Shown here piece by piece: positions 16,195-25,063 of a stretch of 56,194 nucleotides of DNA; position 1 is the first letter of the stretch, and every line of letters starts with the position of its first letter. Source of the DNA: Myxococcales bacterium (GTDB lineage Bacteria > Myxococcota_A > SURF-8); assembly GCA_003598065.1 (NCBI GenBank), contig QZKR01000051.1:1-56194 (forward strand), in the 5' to 3' direction. Under the pieces are notes generated by a model. It had not been told where the DNA came from. It did not search any database and saw only the letters and a list, made by a program, of their open reading frames with translations. The position numbers and the translations under genes were made by a program.

Positions 16195-19053
16195 ATGAAT
16201 TCACGAAAGTGTTCCCCGGGAGTATATACCGCGCTCCTTTTAATCCTGCTGTTGGGGCCAGTCATCCTTGCTGGATGCTCGGGGGAGAATGCTACCCAAT
16301 CCATAATCGATGGAGACCTGGATGACGTCGATGCCATCGAGTTTGAGTGGCTTGAGGAAAATCCAGGAGAAGATGATTCGGAGTCGGGACATGTCAATTG
16401 CGGTTCAGACCAATGCGGTATCGATGGCGGCTGCGTGAGTAGGGGGAGCCAACATCCCGATCATGGCTGTCTGATGTGCGACCCCGAAAGAAACGCGCGA
16501 GCCTGGAGCTTGGCACGAGAAGGAACCGTCTGCCGTGAAGCCGTCGGGGACTGTGATCTAGCGGAGCTGTGCGACGGCGAGAACCAGAACTGCACCGAAG
16601 ATGGCGTGATGTCTTCAGCAACGCTCTGCCGCGATTCGGCAGGAGACTGCGATTTGGCCGAGTATTGCGATGGCGCTGACAAAGAATGCCCGAATAATCG
16701 CTACATGAGTGAAAACGAACTGTGCCGCGATGCCGATGGCCCCTGCGATATCGGGGAATTCTGTACCGGCGACAGTCCGAACTGCCCGCCGGACCGTCTC
16801 CTGCAAGCGACGATTCTCTGTCGCCTCTACCATGGAGCTTGCGACGCTGTAGAGTACTGCGATGGATTATCGAAACTGTGCCCGGAGGATTTTCCTGACG
16901 CGGACGGATCGATATGTGACGACGGAAATGTTTGCACAGTAGGTGATTATTGTGCGGAGGGGCGATGTCTGGCCGGTGAATCCGAAAAGGATCTGGATCG
17001 GGACGGTCTCCTCGACTGGATTTGCGGAGGCGATGACTGCAATGATGAGGACGATGAGATATACCCTGGAGCAACCGATGTCTGCGATGGAAAGGATAAC
17101 GACTGTGATCCGGAGTCCTTGGATGGTTCGGCGGAAGAGCCCTTCGATTCTGCTTGCGATGCGGAGACCTACCCCCCCGGCAGAATGCGCTGCATCGCCG
17201 GAGAGTGGACATGCGAGAAGCCGGCCTGGTATGTCCTCAGCCCGCCCTTTGTGCGCGCCTTCAACTCGTTTTCTTATTTCGGGGAGGCCGGTATCGCTTA
17301 CGACTCCTTCTTGGGATATGCCTTCGTTAACGCGGATGAAGGGGAAACCTGGCATGTCCAGATAACCGACACCCCTCAGATATTGGAAAAGGTCTATTTT
17401 CTCAGTGCGACCCGCGCTATTGGTGTCGGCTACGGCGAAGTATACCGCACCGAAAACGGCGGAGTCGCTTGGGGCCCCTCCCAAATGGAAGATGACATTC
17501 AGATAAGCGATGTTCATATCGTTGGAGAAACGGCTTGGGCCTTCGGATCTGCGGCCTATCAACGCGCTCGTATTCTGAAATCAGTGGATGGCGGAGCAAC
17601 CTGGACTGTTTTGTATCAGGGTGACGAGGAGAGGCCGACGAGTGTTTCTTCCGGCTATTTTATCGACGAATCGACCGGCTGGGCTTTGGGGGGAGAGAAA
17701 CTGCTTGCTACGACAAGCGGCGGCGAGACATGGACCGTGACCGAACTGACTTTTCAGCATTGCGGGAACCAGGTTTATTTCGCAAACGCCACGACCGGAT
17801 TCATTTTTGGTGAGACATACAACAGCCCTTGTGATTTGTGGAGGACGGAAGATGGCGGGCAAACATGGTCGAGCATCTCATTATCCGCCGACACAACCTT
17901 GGAGACGGGCGTGCGCGATATTATGTTCACGACGGAGACGACGGGATGGATTGCTGACAAATCCGGTTTGTACAAGACGGAGGATGGCGGTCTAACCTGG
18001 GCGATGCAAGTTGTACCCGTCCCGAGCGAAGGGCTTGTTAAATTGAGTAGATCTGCGAGTGGAATTCTCTATGCCGGCGGTGGCTCCTTCCTTTTTCGCA
18101 GCAGAGATGATGGTGAAAATTGGGAGAAACAGCATGGGACGATCCCAAATTACGTGTTGGATTACGCATTTCTCGATACGGAAAATATTCTAGCCGTCGG
18201 ATTGGGCATGACGAAATCAACAGATGGCGGTTCGACCTGGGAGCGATTGGAACCAAAACAGCCATGGATTCCATCAATAAACTTCATCAATGAACTTCAA
18301 GGATGGTATTTCATGAATTTGGGAACGGCGACCGAGGCTGCTGGGGCGGTGTTTTATACGGATGACGGCGGAGGTAGCTGGGAAAAAATCAATGAAACGC
18401 CAATTGAGATAGGAATAATAAATGATCGTCTTTCGAATATCCAGTTCGTCAATGAGAAAGATGGTTGGCTTCTTATTGGGAGTTACGAGGAAGGATGCTT
18501 ATACAGAACAACTGACGGAGGGCATTTCTGGGAGGAGCTAACTTCTTCCCTATCCGATGTTTATGGAATGGATTTTGTGACGGAGACTGTTGGATATATG
18601 GCGAGTTTTACCGGCGTCTACAAATCTGTGGATGGAGGTGAAACGTGGTCCTTGGTTTTGGCTGAAAGCACTCTGGATGTTGACTTCCTGGACGCGCAAA
18701 ATGGTTGGGCCGTCGGTAGAGGCCCAGTCTATTTCACGAACGATGGTGGGCAAACCTGGCATGCAACTTGGCCGGATGGAAAAGCCGCATTAGCGATTGG
18801 CGATACCTGGTATTCCAATATGACGAAAATCAAGGTGTTTTCAGTGGAGCACGCCTGGATCGCCTTCAATGGAAAAACAATTATTAGTACGACAGACGGT
18901 CAAATATGGCGGCTCCGCGAACCGGAGGGCTTTTCCCTTAGGAGAACAGGCTCTCCTTTTCTGTTTTGCCCCCCAATGCTATTCGATCGGGAGACGGGAT
19001 TTCTATTCGACAGCCGGGGGGTCGTCTGGAAAACGGAAACGGGCGGAAAATAG
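16195..19053 (+). CDS. Asp-box propeller lipoprotein with disintegrin-like repeats
   Basis: A 952-residue lipoprotein. The start at 16195 is preferred to 16129 because it carries AAAGGGA upstream and opens the signal peptide (lipidated Cys28, LAGC). After an acidic linker, residues about 112-240 hold four 32-residue units of the type LCRDSAGDCDLAEYCDG, very like the C-terminal half of ADAM/snake-venom disintegrins. A MopE-type Asp motif (CDGKDNDCD, about 295) follows. The remaining 600 residues form a Ycf48/sortilin-like propeller with about 13 Asp-box motifs (S/T-x-DGG-x-TW). Ycf48-like domains bind protein partners; here a surface adhesive role is inferred. It ends 126 bases before the convergent DUF4384 gene, with no clear terminator between. 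Confidence 0.88.
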   Translation: MNSRKCSPGVYTALLLILLLGPVILAGCSGENATQSIIDGDLDDVDAIEFEWLEENPGEDDSESGHVNCGSDQCGIDGGCVSRGSQHPDHGCLMCDPERNARAWSLAREGTVCREAVGDCDLAELCDGENQNCTEDGVMSSATLCRDSAGDCDLAEYCDGADKECPNNRYMSENELCRDADGPCDIGEFCTGDSPNCPPDRLLQATILCRLYHGACDAVEYCDGLSKLCPEDFPDADGSICDDGNVCTVGDYCAEGRCLAGESEKDLDRDGLLDWICGGDDCNDEDDEIYPGATDVCDGKDNDCDPESLDGSAEEPFDSACDAETYPPGRMRCIAGEWTCEKPAWYVLSPPFVRAFNSFSYFGEAGIAYDSFLGYAFVNADEGETWHVQITDTPQILEKVYFLSATRAIGVGYGEVYRTENGGVAWGPSQMEDDIQISDVHIVGETAWAFGSAAYQRARILKSVDGGATWTVLYQGDEERPTSVSSGYFIDESTGWALGGEKLLATTSGGETWTVTELTFQHCGNQVYFANATTGFIFGETYNSPCDLWRTEDGGQTWSSISLSADTTLETGVRDIMFTTETTGWIADKSGLYKTEDGGLTWAMQVVPVPSEGLVKLSRSASGILYAGGGSFLFRSRDDGENWEKQHGTIPNYVLDYAFLDTENILAVGLGMTKSTDGGSTWERLEPKQPWIPSINFINELQGWYFMNLGTATEAAGAVFYTDDGGGSWEKINETPIEIGIINDRLSNIQFVNEKDGWLLIGSYEEGCLYRTTDGGHFWEELTSSLSDVYGMDFVTETVGYMASFTGVYKSVDGGETWSLVLAESTLDVDFLDAQNGWAVGRGPVYFTNDGGQTWHATWPDGKAALAIGDTWYSNMTKIKVFSVEHAWIAFNGKTIISTTDGQIWRLREPEGFSLRRTGSPFLFCPPMLFDRETGFLFDSRGVVWKTETGGK

Positions 19054-19179
19054 ATCGAACCCAGGCATTCCGGGCCCGTCTGACACCCCGCCCTATAGCG
19101 TCAGCGTCCGGGTGGGGATCGGCCACAAGTCGCGGCACATCTCCCCTGATGCGTTGGCCCTGTATTCCAGTTAAATTGC

Positions 19180-20142
19180 TCAGCGGTGGCGGATGGTGAT
19201 TGCCGCCGTCGCCTGCTCCATCGCCTCTATCTGGAACTCGCCGCTCTGCTCGACGGTCCCTTGTTTCTGTACCAGCACGCCGCGCATCCGAACGGCCGCC
19301 TGAAGCAGATTCGGCACCTGCACCGACGCGCCGCCGTCTGCGCCGGCTGACTCCACTTCCGTGAGCTGACTTTCCAGGCAGAGGCTTCGTTCGCCGACGA
19401 AAAGGTAGATTGTCTCCAAGCCGGGATTCCGATCGAGAATGAAGTAATCTCCCCTTGCCGGGATTTCGACGGCGCTTCCAACAGGATTGTCCTGACCGGT
19501 CAGACGCGCCGGATATAGACGCGAAAAACGACCCGACGAATCCTGCAAAACGAGATAGAGATAGGCGCTCTGTTTTAGATCGACCTCGACGCGGAAGTAA
19601 GCCCCGCTGTCCAATTCGCCTCCATGCGGGATGAGCCCGAGACGCTTGCCGCTCGAATCGTAGGCGACGACGCGCAAGGCGGCGCTGACCGGTTGGGCGG
19701 AGGCGTCGGGGCGCAGATAGGACAGCGTTTCCTCGTAGACCGGCAGCGTTTCTTCCGGCACGGCGGCGGGCGGCTCTTGACGGGCGAAGGCCACCAGACA
19801 GGAGAATTTGTCGGCCAGTTCCTGACGCGCTTCCATGTACTGCACGTCGCTCAGGTGGCCGCGCTCGCGCTCTTCGCAGAGCATGGCGCACTGGTCCAAG
19901 TACATCTGCATTGTGTCCGACAGCCTGCGGACGGCGTGAACGTCGCTGGCGACGGAAATGCCGAGCAGGCTGTAGGCGGCCTCGCCCGAGTAGCTTTCGC
20001 CCTGGTAAAGGATGCCGTGATCGCATTCCGGACGCACGCCGATCCTAGTCGCTGGCGAGCTGAATGTCCGGCAATGCACAGTCGCCAGGGCCGCCAGCAC
20101 GCAAGCGACGGCCAAGGTCAGCCGGTGGGCATGGAATCTCAT
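19180..20142 (-). CDS. DUF4384 domain lipoprotein
   Basis: A 320-residue predicted lipoprotein. The start at 20142 has AGGAGG seven bases upstream and a signal peptide ending at TVHC (Cys about 24). The middle contains a DUF4384 domain (about residues 155-260) with the typical SAYLYLVLQDSSGRFSRLYP core and GLETIYLFVGE end. DUF4384 domains are beta-rich, usually exported, and often occur with caspase-like or kinase signalling proteins. The N-terminal 130 residues are helical and carry several cysteines. Divergent from the small gene at 20352; the 209-base gap contains a direct repeat TTGCACCC (20216-20223 and 20248-20255). Confidence 0.85.
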   Translation of the reverse strand: MRFHAHRLTLAVACVLAALATVHCRTFSSPATRIGVRPECDHGILYQGESYSGEAAYSLLGISVASDVHAVRRLSDTMQMYLDQCAMLCEERERGHLSDVQYMEARQELADKFSCLVAFARQEPPAAVPEETLPVYEETLSYLRPDASAQPVSAALRVVAYDSSGKRLGLIPHGGELDSGAYFRVEVDLKQSAYLYLVLQDSSGRFSRLYPARLTGQDNPVGSAVEIPARGDYFILDRNPGLETIYLFVGERSLCLESQLTEVESAGADGGASVQVPNLLQAAVRMRGVLVQKQGTVEQSGEFQIEAMEQATAAITIRHR

Positions 20143-20351
20143 GAGGAAACCTCCTGTTTCGAAGGTTCTGTGAGTATATGAATTGCTTCTACGGAAATCC
20201 ACATGAGATTCTGTTTTGCACCCGGCATTTTTCTGGAGGGTGGATTATTGCACCCACCCGGCCGGAAAAATTTCCCTTCCTCCGTAATGCCTACTCAGGA
20301 CACCGACATTTTGGCGCGCAAGGCGACGCCGACGAAAAGAGGGAGGCTCAG

Positions 20352-20663
20352 ATGCGAAAGTTGACATTGAAAGTCTATTCCGAAGTGGAGCCGGAGCGGT
20401 TGGCTCTGGAGGGCGAGTTGGCGGATCTGCTGGCCGACACCGACGCAGCGCGGATGCGGCGCACCCTGCGCGTGCTGGCGATGGTTGTACGCTGGCTGCA
20501 CAGCGGCCCGGGCGACGCGCGGTTGACGCTGACCGCCCGTGACGGTGCGCTGGTCGATTCGATTCGGATCGAGCAGCAACTCATGGTGACGATGGATGAT
20601 GAGTGGCCGATGATGCGGCATATTGAGCAGGAGGCGGCGCCCGCGACGATTAGAGCAGCATAA
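20352..20663 (+). CDS. Small hypothetical protein
   Basis: A 103-residue protein with no recognised family. The start at 20352 has GGGAGG five bases upstream; an upstream in-frame ATG at 20178 lacks a site and would overlap the divergent leader. It is a soluble, helix- and strand-mixed protein with no signal peptide, rich in Arg, Leu and Asp, with one Met-rich stretch near the C-terminus. A hairpin terminator follows. It may be cytoplasmic and regulatory, but that is a guess. Confidence 0.6.
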   Translation: MRKLTLKVYSEVEPERLALEGELADLLADTDAARMRRTLRVLAMVVRWLHSGPGDARLTLTARDGALVDSIRIEQQLMVTMDDEWPMMRHIEQEAAPATIRAA

Positions 20664-20683
20664 AGATCACCGCGACGAAGGAG

Positions 20684-20715
20684 AGTCGGGGCGAACGCCC
20701 CGGCTTTTCTGTTTT
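20684..20715 (+). terminator. Rho-independent terminator
   Basis: A GGGGC-GAAC-GCCCC core with a bulged C and three further pairs is followed by TTTTCTGTTTT. It lies 20 bases after the small gene ending at 20663. Confidence 0.6.
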
Positions 20716-20827
20716 ATGACGCACCGCGATTGTTGTCCCGTCCCACGCGGCGATTCGCGTCCGATCTGCTTGAGCCAGTTTTGCCTGGGATTGCACCCTG
20801 AATCTGCAAGTGGAAATATCTGTCACT

Positions 20828-21880
20828 CTACCACATGAGTTCGGAGGCCAATCGATTGAGTCCGTCGCGCGTCAACGGCGCTGGGCCGGCGATCTGCTCT
20901 CGAATGTCGGGCGGCAGCCGTTCGGCATGCGTCGATAACGTATTTTTCAACAGACGAACGGAGGAATCCGAAACCGACCCTTCGCCGCGCAGCAGGTCAT
21001 AGAGCGTCACGCCGGCATGGCAGAGAGCTTGCACATCTTCATTGACGTCATCACAAGGATAGAGGCCATTTGCCACTTCCTCAACAAGCGCCGCCGGCAG
21101 CTCGGCGTCGATTTTCAGCCAGTACGCCAGTTGCGCGTCTCGGTTTTCTTCGACTCCCAGCTCTTGCCAGTCGCGCAGCAAGGCGGCCATGTACCCGGCG
21201 CGTGCCGGCCAGAGTTCGGACATGGGCGTCCGTCCGGCAAAAGCGGTCGCACCCAATTCGGTTGGGGCGAGCGCTTCCACTTGCACCTGCTGCGTCCGGC
21301 TCGCGGCGGGGAAATCAAACCCACCTTGCGCAGGCCACAGCAGGAAGGCCAGGATAACGCCGGCAAGCGCCGCCGCGCCCCAAGCTGCTTTCCATGTCCA
21401 GGCAGCGGATCGCCAGCGTTCGATGATGTCCCGAACGGTTTGCACGAGGTTTGCCGACGCTTTGTTATGGTTGGCTTGTGTGACAGGCAGTCGCGCCAAA
21501 GCGTCGGCTTTCAGCGAAACGGGAAGCGATATTCCGTCCTCTCGGCCCGCGTTTAGAGCGGACGATGCCTGGCTCAAAGCGACGCGCGCGGGAAAGGAGG
21601 AGAGAAGAATTTTCCGAACAGCCAGCGCCTCGGCTTCCGGCAGCGCTCCGTCTAGGTACAGAGGCAGCTTCATCTCGTCGAATTCGAGCGGCTCGGCCGT
21701 CTCGCTCCGCGTCGCCTGCGCTAATCGACGAAAAGCCGCCATATCTTGCCACGCCCGGCGCCACTGCGGATCGTCTGAGAGTAGGCTTCGGATGCGGTCG
21801 CGATCGGGATGCCCGGCCGGATCTTCCAGGAATTCCATCAGCACCCGATCTATTGGCTTGTTGTCGCGTTCTTCAGCCAT
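20828..21880 (-). CDS. Probable membrane anti-sigma factor
   Basis: A 350-residue protein with one transmembrane helix at about residues 165-185 (AAWGAAALAGVILAFLLWP), a cytoplasmic N-terminal part and a C-terminal part of about 165 residues outside. The N-terminus has an RsgI/RskA-like character (LPLYLDGALPEAEALAVRKIL), but no HxxxCxxC zinc motif is visible, so it is not a ZAS-type anti-sigma. It starts 43 bases after the stop of the ECF-like sigma gene on the same strand, the usual sigma/anti-sigma order. Its own start site is weak, which fits coupling. The function is inferred from topology and neighbourhood; the sensed signal is unknown. Confidence 0.65.
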   Translation of the reverse strand: MAEERDNKPIDRVLMEFLEDPAGHPDRDRIRSLLSDDPQWRRAWQDMAAFRRLAQATRSETAEPLEFDEMKLPLYLDGALPEAEALAVRKILLSSFPARVALSQASSALNAGREDGISLPVSLKADALARLPVTQANHNKASANLVQTVRDIIERWRSAAWTWKAAWGAAALAGVILAFLLWPAQGGFDFPAASRTQQVQVEALAPTELGATAFAGRTPMSELWPARAGYMAALLRDWQELGVEENRDAQLAYWLKIDAELPAALVEEVANGLYPCDDVNEDVQALCHAGVTLYDLLRGEGSVSDSSVRLLKNTLSTHAERLPPDIREQIAGPAPLTRDGLNRLASELMW

Positions 21881-21923
21881 TCTTCTGTTTTCCGCGTCGT
21901 CGGAGACGACTCCTCTTTATATT

Positions 21924-22910
21924 TTACGGATCACCGCCTGCTTTTCCCCTTAATTTAGCGATCTTTTCCAGCGAGCCGTTCAGCAGATGCACCGCCGGGG
22001 CCAATTCCTCCCATGAAATTGCCTCCACGGCGAGCAAGCGTCGCAACTCCTCTTTGAACTTTTCGACTTCGCGATAAACGGCGTCGGCGTCCAGAAGACC
22101 GCTCAGTTGGGCAATTTCTCTGGCTTTCAGCGTGTTCTCGCTCCAGAAGGCGATGGCTCGACGGACGGTTTCCGGTTTGCCGGCTAGCAGCTTTTCGAAG
22201 ATCCGGCAGACAAGACCGACTTTTTCGGCCGCCAGCGTCCGCTCGGTCTCCGCCTCCGGTCCGGGCTGGCGGTCGGGCGTGTCAATCGGACCACCTTTGC
22301 CGTCGTCTCCGAATCCATCGGAATCCAGCGACATCGGCGACGACCGCCGATTGCCGCTGGCCAGCAGCGACCAGCGTTGCGCTTCGCCCAGCGCGCACTC
22401 CACGTCCAGCGCGAGGCTTTCAAACTCGTTTTCGTCGGCGACATGGCGTTCGGCCAGCATGCGATGCAGTGTTTCCGCCCGGCTGCGACCCTGCCAGTAA
22501 ATAGACTTGAACAGTTCGACGGCCGCCGTCCCCATGTCCTCGACGGCTTTGGGCGCCGTGCGCCGTCCATAGTGCTCGCGGCGCCAATCGCGGCAGAGAT
22601 TGGCGCACACCTGAGCCAGCCAGGCGGCGAAGGTGCTGTCTGGATACTGCACCAGCGTCTTCAAATAGGCGCGGAAACGCGGCCCGCCTGGGCCCGCCGA
22701 ACCCGTTTGATCGACCGGGGCGAGGGCATCGATGATGTAGAGAAACAGGTCGGCGGCGTCATCCTCATGCGCGCCGCCGAAGCGGCGGGCAATTCGGTAG
22801 ATGAAATCGCCATGGGTGTCGAGAAACTCCCGCCAAGCGGCGGCGCATTCGCACGGATCTACTCTGGAGAGCCGCTCGACCAATTGCCTTTCGTGACAGT
22901 CTCGCTCCAT
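21924..22910 (-). CDS. ECF-like RNA polymerase sigma factor
   Basis: A 328-residue protein. The N-terminal half has a sigma-70 region 2 pattern: FIYRIARRFGG, then DDAADLFLYIIDAL, then FAAWLAQVCANLCRDWRREHYGRR. The C-terminal part (about 235-310) is helical with an IAQLSGLLDADAVYREVEKFKEEL segment that could stand for region 4. A long spacer with an acidic SLDSDGFGDD stretch separates them, so this is an atypical, long ECF member. The start at 22910 gives the complete region 2; an upstream frame to 23699 is antisense to the protease gene. A TATAAA lies about 35 bases upstream on the minus strand. The gene is divergent from the M48-like protease and precedes the anti-sigma gene. Confidence 0.72.
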   Translation of the reverse strand: MERDCHERQLVERLSRVDPCECAAAWREFLDTHGDFIYRIARRFGGAHEDDAADLFLYIIDALAPVDQTGSAGPGGPRFRAYLKTLVQYPDSTFAAWLAQVCANLCRDWRREHYGRRTAPKAVEDMGTAAVELFKSIYWQGRSRAETLHRMLAERHVADENEFESLALDVECALGEAQRWSLLASGNRRSSPMSLDSDGFGDDGKGGPIDTPDRQPGPEAETERTLAAEKVGLVCRIFEKLLAGKPETVRRAIAFWSENTLKAREIAQLSGLLDADAVYREVEKFKEELRRLLAVEAISWEELAPAVHLLNGSLEKIAKLRGKAGGDP

Positions 22911-23091
22911 TTTCCCGTATCGGCGGATGCATGAATTTACGCGTTTATACACCAAATTCAATTTGTTGTGGTATGCAAATGCGGAAAGGAGTGAAAATTT
23001 CCGTAGACCCGAAGAGAACGGGCTTAGGCGGCATGTGAGGTGGCGAGTGGAGCTATTGCCGGAGAGCACGGACAACAACGAGGGGGATGCC

Positions 23092-24918
23092 ATGTCCCGG
23101 ATGGACGGCTTATGGCTGGTGCTACTATTGGTGTTGACCTTCTTGTCGTCCTCCGCCCTGGCCGACGAGGCCGCCTGGTGCGAGGCGTTGGCCGATGCGC
23201 CGCGCGCGGCATCCGCCGATCCGGGCGTCAAACGCACCCTTGAGATTTGGGAAAGGATGAACAAACCGTTTAACGCGGTCTTCGGCCGCTCCACGGCCCT
23301 GACGGTGCTTTCCGGGCAAGCCCGGATCCGGGATCGCCCGCTGCCTCCCAACGCGTACTTGTGTCCCGGCGCGCCGGCGACCATCTTCGTGCCGCAGTCG
23401 CTCATCGATCTTGTGGCCGTTAAGAAAAAGTATCCGGAGGATTTTCTCGCCTTTGTACTCGGCCACGAACTCGGGCATCGGTTCAACGACTTGTCCCTGG
23501 ACGGTTCAACGCGACTGAAAGCCTTTGCCCGTCCCGGCCGCGGGCTGGAGGATGAGGAATTGGCCGACCGGATTGGCGCGTTCCATGCGGCAATCGCCGG
23601 CTTTTCGCCGCGCCGCTTAGCGCGCGAGGAGACAATCGGAGCCTTTTTGACGGCTGAAGCCGAATGGCGGGCCGCGCAGACTGCTTCCCGAAAGACCAAT
23701 TTGCTGCAAACGCTGGAAACCTTCGAAGCCTACGAAGAGTTGTATCAAACCGCACTGACCCTGGCCTTCGCCGATCAGCGCGAGATAGCCCTGCGCCTTT
23801 TAGCCTGGGTTGACGAGGTGGTCCAGGGACGCGGCGTGCCGCTGGCTGAGGTCAAGCTCGCCCGCGCCCATGTGCTAATGATGGACGCCGCTCCTTTCGC
23901 GCCGTGGATGCAGGAGGCGCGGCTGCCGGTGGATGTGTCGCAGCTTCGCTGTCTGCCGGTTTACGCCGAACACACGGCGTTGTGGGAGGAACCGAAGTAT
24001 TTCGGCCGGACGCGCGCCCTGGGTCCGATCGAGCGCGCCCGGCAGCAATTGTTGGAGGCCCGGACCCACGTGCAGTTCGCCGCCGCCGCCGGCATGGATA
24101 AATTTTCTGTTGCCGCCGCGCAGAGCTGCATCTCCTTCTACCTTAGCGAAGCGGCTGATGCGAAACGGTGGCTCGCAGAAAGCCTCAATGCCGCGCCGTC
24201 GCCGCTGGCTGAAACGGTCCGCGCCGCGATGGAGAGCAACCAGGCTCTGACTACGTTCCTGTCGTTTCTCAGCCGGCATCCCGCGCCCGCCGTGGAGGAA
24301 CGCGACGCCTACGCAAAATGGACACGTTTGCTGGCCAAGCTGAAACCTGAGGCTGTGGCCAATCCCCAATTGCTAGGCACTTTCGATGCGCTGGCCCGCG
24401 GAGCGGGCGACGTTTCCGAGTCCGCACCCGCATCAGCAAGCACATGCCGCGAAAAGCCAGTTGCGCGCGCGTCCGACCTGACGCCGATGTTGGTGGATAC
24501 GCGACGGCTGCGCGGATTGTCGGATTGCCCGACAGGCTGGAAGCTTGATTTGTTTGTTTCTTTTGACGGCAAAACCGACGAGGCGGGCCGCGCCCCATCG
24601 CGGGAGTATGGCATGGCGGTGTGCGTTCCGCCTGACTCCGGTGGAGAGCGCAAACTGATCTCGCTTCGTCTGCACGATACTTCCAGTCCGAGCTACCGTA
24701 TGGTGGACCTGCGCCTTCTACAACTGGACAACCCACCAGGCGTGCTGGGCGAGGAAGCTTTCTGGCGATGCCATTGCGACCGGATGGAGAAGCGCGGCGT
24801 CTCCGGCCAGGGGCGCATCGCCTATTTCGGACGCTGCTGGGAGATCGGCCTGCCAGGCGACGTGGTGTTGCTGGCCGATGGACAGCGGGTGGTTCAAGTG
24901 AACGTGCTCATCGAATGA
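23092..24918 (+). CDS. Exported M48-like zinc metalloprotease
   Basis: A 608-residue secreted protein; the start at 23092 has AGGGGG five bases upstream and a signal peptide ending about SSSALA. The M48-type active site is visible: HELGH at about residues 125-129 and a third-ligand motif EELADRIGAF at about 155-164. The rest (about 190-450) is helical and repeat-like, as in the TPR region of BepA-type proteases, followed by a C-terminal beta-rich domain with several cysteines. BepA-type M48 proteins act in outer-membrane protein quality control; a similar periplasmic job is possible. It is divergent from the ECF-like sigma gene and may belong to its regulon (inference). Confidence 0.82.
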   Translation: MSRMDGLWLVLLLVLTFLSSSALADEAAWCEALADAPRAASADPGVKRTLEIWERMNKPFNAVFGRSTALTVLSGQARIRDRPLPPNAYLCPGAPATIFVPQSLIDLVAVKKKYPEDFLAFVLGHELGHRFNDLSLDGSTRLKAFARPGRGLEDEELADRIGAFHAAIAGFSPRRLAREETIGAFLTAEAEWRAAQTASRKTNLLQTLETFEAYEELYQTALTLAFADQREIALRLLAWVDEVVQGRGVPLAEVKLARAHVLMMDAAPFAPWMQEARLPVDVSQLRCLPVYAEHTALWEEPKYFGRTRALGPIERARQQLLEARTHVQFAAAAGMDKFSVAAAQSCISFYLSEAADAKRWLAESLNAAPSPLAETVRAAMESNQALTTFLSFLSRHPAPAVEERDAYAKWTRLLAKLKPEAVANPQLLGTFDALARGAGDVSESAPASASTCREKPVARASDLTPMLVDTRRLRGLSDCPTGWKLDLFVSFDGKTDEAGRAPSREYGMAVCVPPDSGGERKLISLRLHDTSSPSYRMVDLRLLQLDNPPGVLGEEAFWRCHCDRMEKRGVSGQGRIAYFGRCWEIGLPGDVVLLADGQRVVQVNVLIE

Positions 24919-24983
24919 AAGATGGAAAAAGATGCATACCCATGAGCTTTTCCGCGAAGGCCCCGATTATATTTTCAATAGGC

Positions 24984-25010
24984 TTGACAGAACCGTCGTT
25001 CTGTTACAGA
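24984..25010 (+). promoter_or_regulatory. Weak candidate promoter
   Basis: TTGACA at 24984-24989 with TACAGA at 25005-25010 (15-base spacer, shorter than ideal), about 55 bases before the metalloprotease lipoprotein start at 25064. Confidence 0.25.
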
Positions 25011-25063
25011 AATCATCCCGCAATTTCCTTTACAAACCAGCGTGGTGCTCAGGAGCAAAAGCC

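Noticed and set aside
21924..23699. A 591-residue version of the sigma-like protein
   Set aside because: The upstream 260 codons run antisense to the M48-like gene and show no sigma features; the start at 22910 gives the complete region 2.
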